Source: Camelus bactrianus (lineage: Eukaryota > Chordata > Mammalia > Artiodactyla > Camelidae). From it: 64,000 nucleotides of DNA. The stretch covers positions 54,474,769 through 54,538,768 of the forward strand of contig NC_133554.1 in NCBI RefSeq assembly GCF_048773025.1. Direction: 5' to 3'. The position numbers and the translations under genes were made by a program. The notes under the pieces are model-generated. The model worked only from the letters and a program-made list of their open reading frames with translations. It made no database searches and was not told where the DNA came from. Below are positions 60,686-64,000 of the stretch, piece after piece. How positions within the stretch are numbered: position 1 is the stretch's first letter; each line of letters begins with the position of its first letter.

Positions 60686-61849
60686 AGGAAGGAGTCAGAG
60701 ATTGTTGGGAGTCTGGAGCGGGGTAATTGGAGGTGGGTAGTATGCTGAGCCCGCCCAGGGACACAGGAGAGGCGGCTGTGTTGAGTTTTAGACTCCGTGT
60801 GAGATTCAGAGTGCCACCGGTACACTGCTGGCCCGGCGTTGCCAGCCCTGCCTGGGGAACTTGCGCTACCTCCTGTCCATCAAGACTGGCAGGGTTGCCT
60901 CGGGGCCTTTGGTGCACATCTAAACTCACCGACCCAAGAAGAAAGAGAGACACGAGCGACCCCGTTTGCGCCCCCGGGTCTGTCTCAGACTTTATTTCCA
61001 GTGACCAGTTTGAAGGTTTCATGAGAAACCAAAGAATTGTTGTGTTGTTTTTTTTTTTTAAGAAACACATTTGGCTGCAGCATTTGGTGTCCCTGCCTCC
61101 TGTAATGAGTCGGGCTAGGAGAGTCCTTGAACGAAGACTGAGTTTGAGCTGATCAACGGCATTTGGGGGTTTGGGAAGGAGCCAGCTAATTTTTAATGTC
61201 CTACGGGCTGGACAGGAAGGCCCAGGAGGATGGGCTGTCTCTTGGCTTCTTATTTCTCTTTTTTGTAAAAGGGAAGGGAAAACAGAAGGTGCCACCCTCA
61301 GCTGTTCAGCATTCAGAGATGAGCTCTGTCCCCGCTGAACCACTGGGATGCTGGGGCCATTTCTTCCCCGAGACTTCGCAGCCACACCATGGCGAGGCCA
61401 CACATGCCACCGCTCCAAATCCTCTGTCCTTTCCCATCCCGGATGCCGAGTCTGGCTCGAACTAATTTGCAGAGGACACCTGTTCCTTAATTAGCCCCAG
61501 CTTGTGCTTGTGTGTGAGTCTTGGTCTGGGCTCCCTCTGCTGCGGGAGCTCCGCCCCATGCGAGGGCTGCTGTTTGGCAGCTGGCCCTGCGCCTTCCCCA
61601 CCCGGGCAGTCACTCTGTGCTCCTGAGAGGTAAAAAAAAAAACAAAATAGAAAGAAAGAAAGAAATCACATCCTAGCTGCCATCCAGCCATGGGTGCCAC
61701 AGCCGTTGACCAAATCTTCCAAGAAAGCCTGGCAGGGGTGGACCCCCATTCTCAGCTCTTGACTCACTTCCTGGTCCTCAGTGGGCACCCTGCACACACT
61801 TCTGAGTCCACCCTGTAATGTGTGTCCGTTCGCTTGGTCTCTTTAAATG

Positions 61850-62040
61850 AGGGATGCTCTCAGCAGGATCCCATCCTGCAGGGCTGTATAAAAAGGGGTG
61901 TTTTATCAGGCACCTTGTGACCCCACCATATAAAAGACCCCAGCAGCCGCCCCTCAGTGCTCACACAGGCACCTCTCGTCTGTGTGGCCCGCGGTTGTCT
62001 GTATCAGCGTAACCTAATAAACTCCTTTTCTAGTCTCAGA
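61850..62040 (+). mobile_element. Possible solo-LTR fossil (ERV1-like)
   Basis: The arrangement is LTR-like: a TATAAAAG box near 61930, a CACCTCTCGTCTGTGTGGCC segment resembling R/U5 of gamma-type LTRs, and AATAAA near 62016. There is no internal viral sequence beside it. Family and edges are uncertain; it looks old and partial. Confidence 0.4.
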
Positions 62041-64000
62041 AAAAAAGGGATGGGGGGTGTCCTGTGTAATAGGATCTTGATAAACATCTGCTGAGGAGGG
62101 GGGTGAAGGTGGATTCCCACCTGGAGGGGTAGCCCCACACAGCCCACAGGAGCAGAATTCCCCACCTGCCTCTGAGGCTGGTTCTGCAATCCCCCTGTTT
62201 TTACACAGTGGAACCTTCTAAAAACCAGTCTTCAGGCTTCCAAGACAAGATCTGACCTCCCACATAAAATGTCCAGCACCCGCAGCTGGAGCACTGTATT
62301 TTCAGTGAGAGGCGTACCAGGTCAGAGGTGAAACACCCCAGCACCAAGCCTGGGGCTCCCTGGAGTCCAGTTTTGAGCAGGCCAGGGCCATTTGGGGACG
62401 TCTGGAGCAAGTGGCTTTGTACATATTCTCCCGCGTGACATGTCCCTCTCCCATCCTTCAAAAGGGAAATTCATCAGTGGAAAGTTTCCCTGAAGTGGTA
62501 ATTTTCCTAAATGACTTGCTGACGCTGCTGCATACAGACTTGCTCGGCCAAGAGCTGGTGATCCTGCACCTCGCTATGGCCCTGGACCGGAGGGGGCCAG
62601 GTGAGGGCTGCCCAGAGAGCCCGTTTCCTCTGTCTCCCCCTTCCCTCCGTGATGGAAACGCTTCTCCTTCCAGGATGGAAGCTGGGCTGGTTGCAGGCCC
62701 CCGGAGAAAGCTCTTTCCAAAAGTCTCCCAGCCCTGGCAACTGCCAGGAGGCCTGACCCACCCCAGCTAATTAGAGCCTTTCCTTAAGCAGCACTTTAGT
62801 CTTTCCTGTCATTCATCCTCACAGTGATAATGGACTTGGATAAGAGGTCACAGCTTCTCCCACATCCTGCTCTCCTTGCGGGCAGGGCGGGGAGGGACGG
62901 ACTCAGCTCCGCTCCAGGAGCTCCCAGAGCTTCCGCCTGCCCATCACTGGGGGGGCTGGGGGGAGCCAGACCGGCCTGGCAGTGGAACAGCTGCAATGTG
63001 CTCACCCAGGTCACAGGGCCAGACCCGACTCCCCGAAGTGGGCCCCAATCCCCACTTTCGGGCTTGGAGCCGTCTGCCACATCTCTGGCGAGTGTCATTA
63101 GCATTAACGTGATAAAATGGCACAGTGTAAATGTTAATAAGGTCTGATGCCTCCACTGCTTCCGAGTGGCAGATTGGAAATGGTACCATCATCGTAACTC
63201 CAACCAGCAGCTTTTAATTCCTCTGCGCCCTGAGCAGCCCATTTGGCACGAAAATCCTCACTTCCCCTCGGTCTCCAGGCCGGGTCCCCACTGCGCCACT
63301 TTCACCCCCATTTTCTTTCGCAAAGAGGGTTCGAATTTCCCGTAGACCAGCTCTCTAAGACAGGGTTTGAACTCTCTTTTTTGCCCCTAAGTAAACACTT
63401 GCTTTCCCCTGTTCTCTAGAGAGGAAGAGAAGTGAGGGGATGAGGGCCAGTGGCCCCCACTTCTCCAGCCAGGCCCCCACCCCCACACTCCCCACTCCCA
63501 GCTCTCCTGGATGCAGCCCCTGCTCCTCGGTCCCGCTGTTTCTCTGGCAGGTTTGCCCTGGAAGCCACCGGCTCTGGTTCTCCAGGCTTCCCCTTCTGTT
63601 GACGTCCAAAACATTGCTGATAAACGACATCCCAGTGAGCCTTCTCCTCTCAGCCCTTCAGGGTGGTGTCCTCTCCACTGTGCTGTATCATCAGGGCACC
63701 TGCATCGTCCCCCCACCCCCTTGCCGCATCCTTTCTTCCCGGTGAGGACCTGGGGTGCGCCTGGTGTTCATTTTGGAACCTCATCTTCCTGGGTCTCGTA
63801 CCTGACTCATGCTCGTGCCAGCTCAGTGCCAGCCTATGACCCCTGAGTCAATACTTGCTGAAGAGAAGAAGAGCGAGGGGGCAGTGTCCCCAGGATGTCG
63901 CCCGGGACTGGCCTAGAAAGTAGTCTTAAGACAGTAAGTGTGAGGAACGGCAGAGAAGCAGAGCTGTGGATTCATTCCCATTGCACCCTGGGAACTCGCC

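Larger units (their letters stand above)
44116..64000 (+). other. TMEM104: TMEM104 intron, first 19.9 kb (continues past window)
   Basis: From the GTGAGT donor to the window edge I find no exon, tRNA or other gene. Contents seen: MIR copies near 48.3, 55.2 and 59.1 kb, a MER5-like piece at 52.8 kb, an L2 piece at 58.6-59.0 kb, LTR fossils near 60.6 and 61.9 kb, a pure T run at 49920-49951, an (AC)16/(TG)20 pair at 51.3-51.6 kb, a 15-bp minisatellite at 51.82-51.88 kb, AT-rich homeodomain-motif islands near 52.0-52.4 and 63.1-63.2 kb, and a CTCF/YY1-like pair at 60.03-60.08 kb. The stretches 44.1-48.2 kb and 53-55 kb show nothing I recognise. Confidence 0.7.

Noticed and set aside
60684-61418. 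244-codon minus-strand open frame
   Set aside because: It runs antisense through unique intron and a T tract (poly-Lys). It has no domain, no splice logic, no promoter and no family resemblance. Chance frame in GC-rich DNA.
61629-61666. A-rich/(GAAA)n tract as a retroposon tail
   Set aside because: No target duplication and no recognisable body upstream.
44116-64000. Search for the next TMEM104 exon (AIFTLLLG...FFDVQ)
   Set aside because: No matching coding segment found in any frame before the window edge, so the intron is left open-ended.

Overview
This window is ordinary euchromatic, gene-rich nuclear DNA from a placental mammal. The evidence is long introns with GT-AG boundaries, CpG-island promoters, many ancient MIR, L2 and hAT fossils, and protein-coding exons nearly identical to human genes. 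The gene order RAB37 - SLC9A3R1 (NHERF1) - NAT9 - TMEM104 is the conserved block of human chromosome 17q25.1. I see no primate Alu, no rodent B1/B2 and no lineage-specific SINE that I can name, so I leave the species open. It is probably a non-primate, non-rodent placental.

Layout. (1) 107-4168 (+): exons 2-9 of RAB37, a secretory-granule Rab GTPase; its first exon lies left of the window. Its 3' UTR may run to about 5.73 kb. (2) 6.6-7.0 kb: CpG-island promoter with three inverted CCAAT boxes, then SLC9A3R1 (+, 7001-23204, six coding exons), a two-PDZ, ezrin-binding scaffold with a 10.7-kb first intron. (3) 23.9-26.5 kb: the convergent 3' ends of SLC9A3R1 and NAT9. This interval holds a flanked retroposed fragment, a near-CTCF-consensus boundary site and a fresh 80-bp tandem duplication. 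(4) NAT9 (-, 26491-29471, six coding exons), a GNAT acetyltransferase. (5) 30.1-30.4 kb: one CpG-island bidirectional promoter with NRF1, ETS and CCAAT motifs serves NAT9 leftwards and TMEM104 rightwards. (6) TMEM104 (+), coding exons 31071-44115, giving 212 codons of an approximately 496-residue membrane protein. The window then runs out inside an intron of at least 19.9 kb that holds repeats and possible regulatory islands but no recognisable exon.

No operon, phage, CRISPR or novel gene system is present. The four host genes are intact in the part seen: every exon joins in frame and no coding exon carries a stop or frameshift. The most interesting signals are non-coding. They are CTCF-like motifs in convergent orientation around SLC9A3R1, a perfect 24-bp palindrome in its intron 3, a possible uORF whose stop overlaps the NAT9 start codon, a MIR-bearing retroposed insert with 12-bp target duplications, and an inverted (AC)16/(TG)20 pair in the last TMEM104 intron. 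All repeat names are by eye and their edges are approximate.
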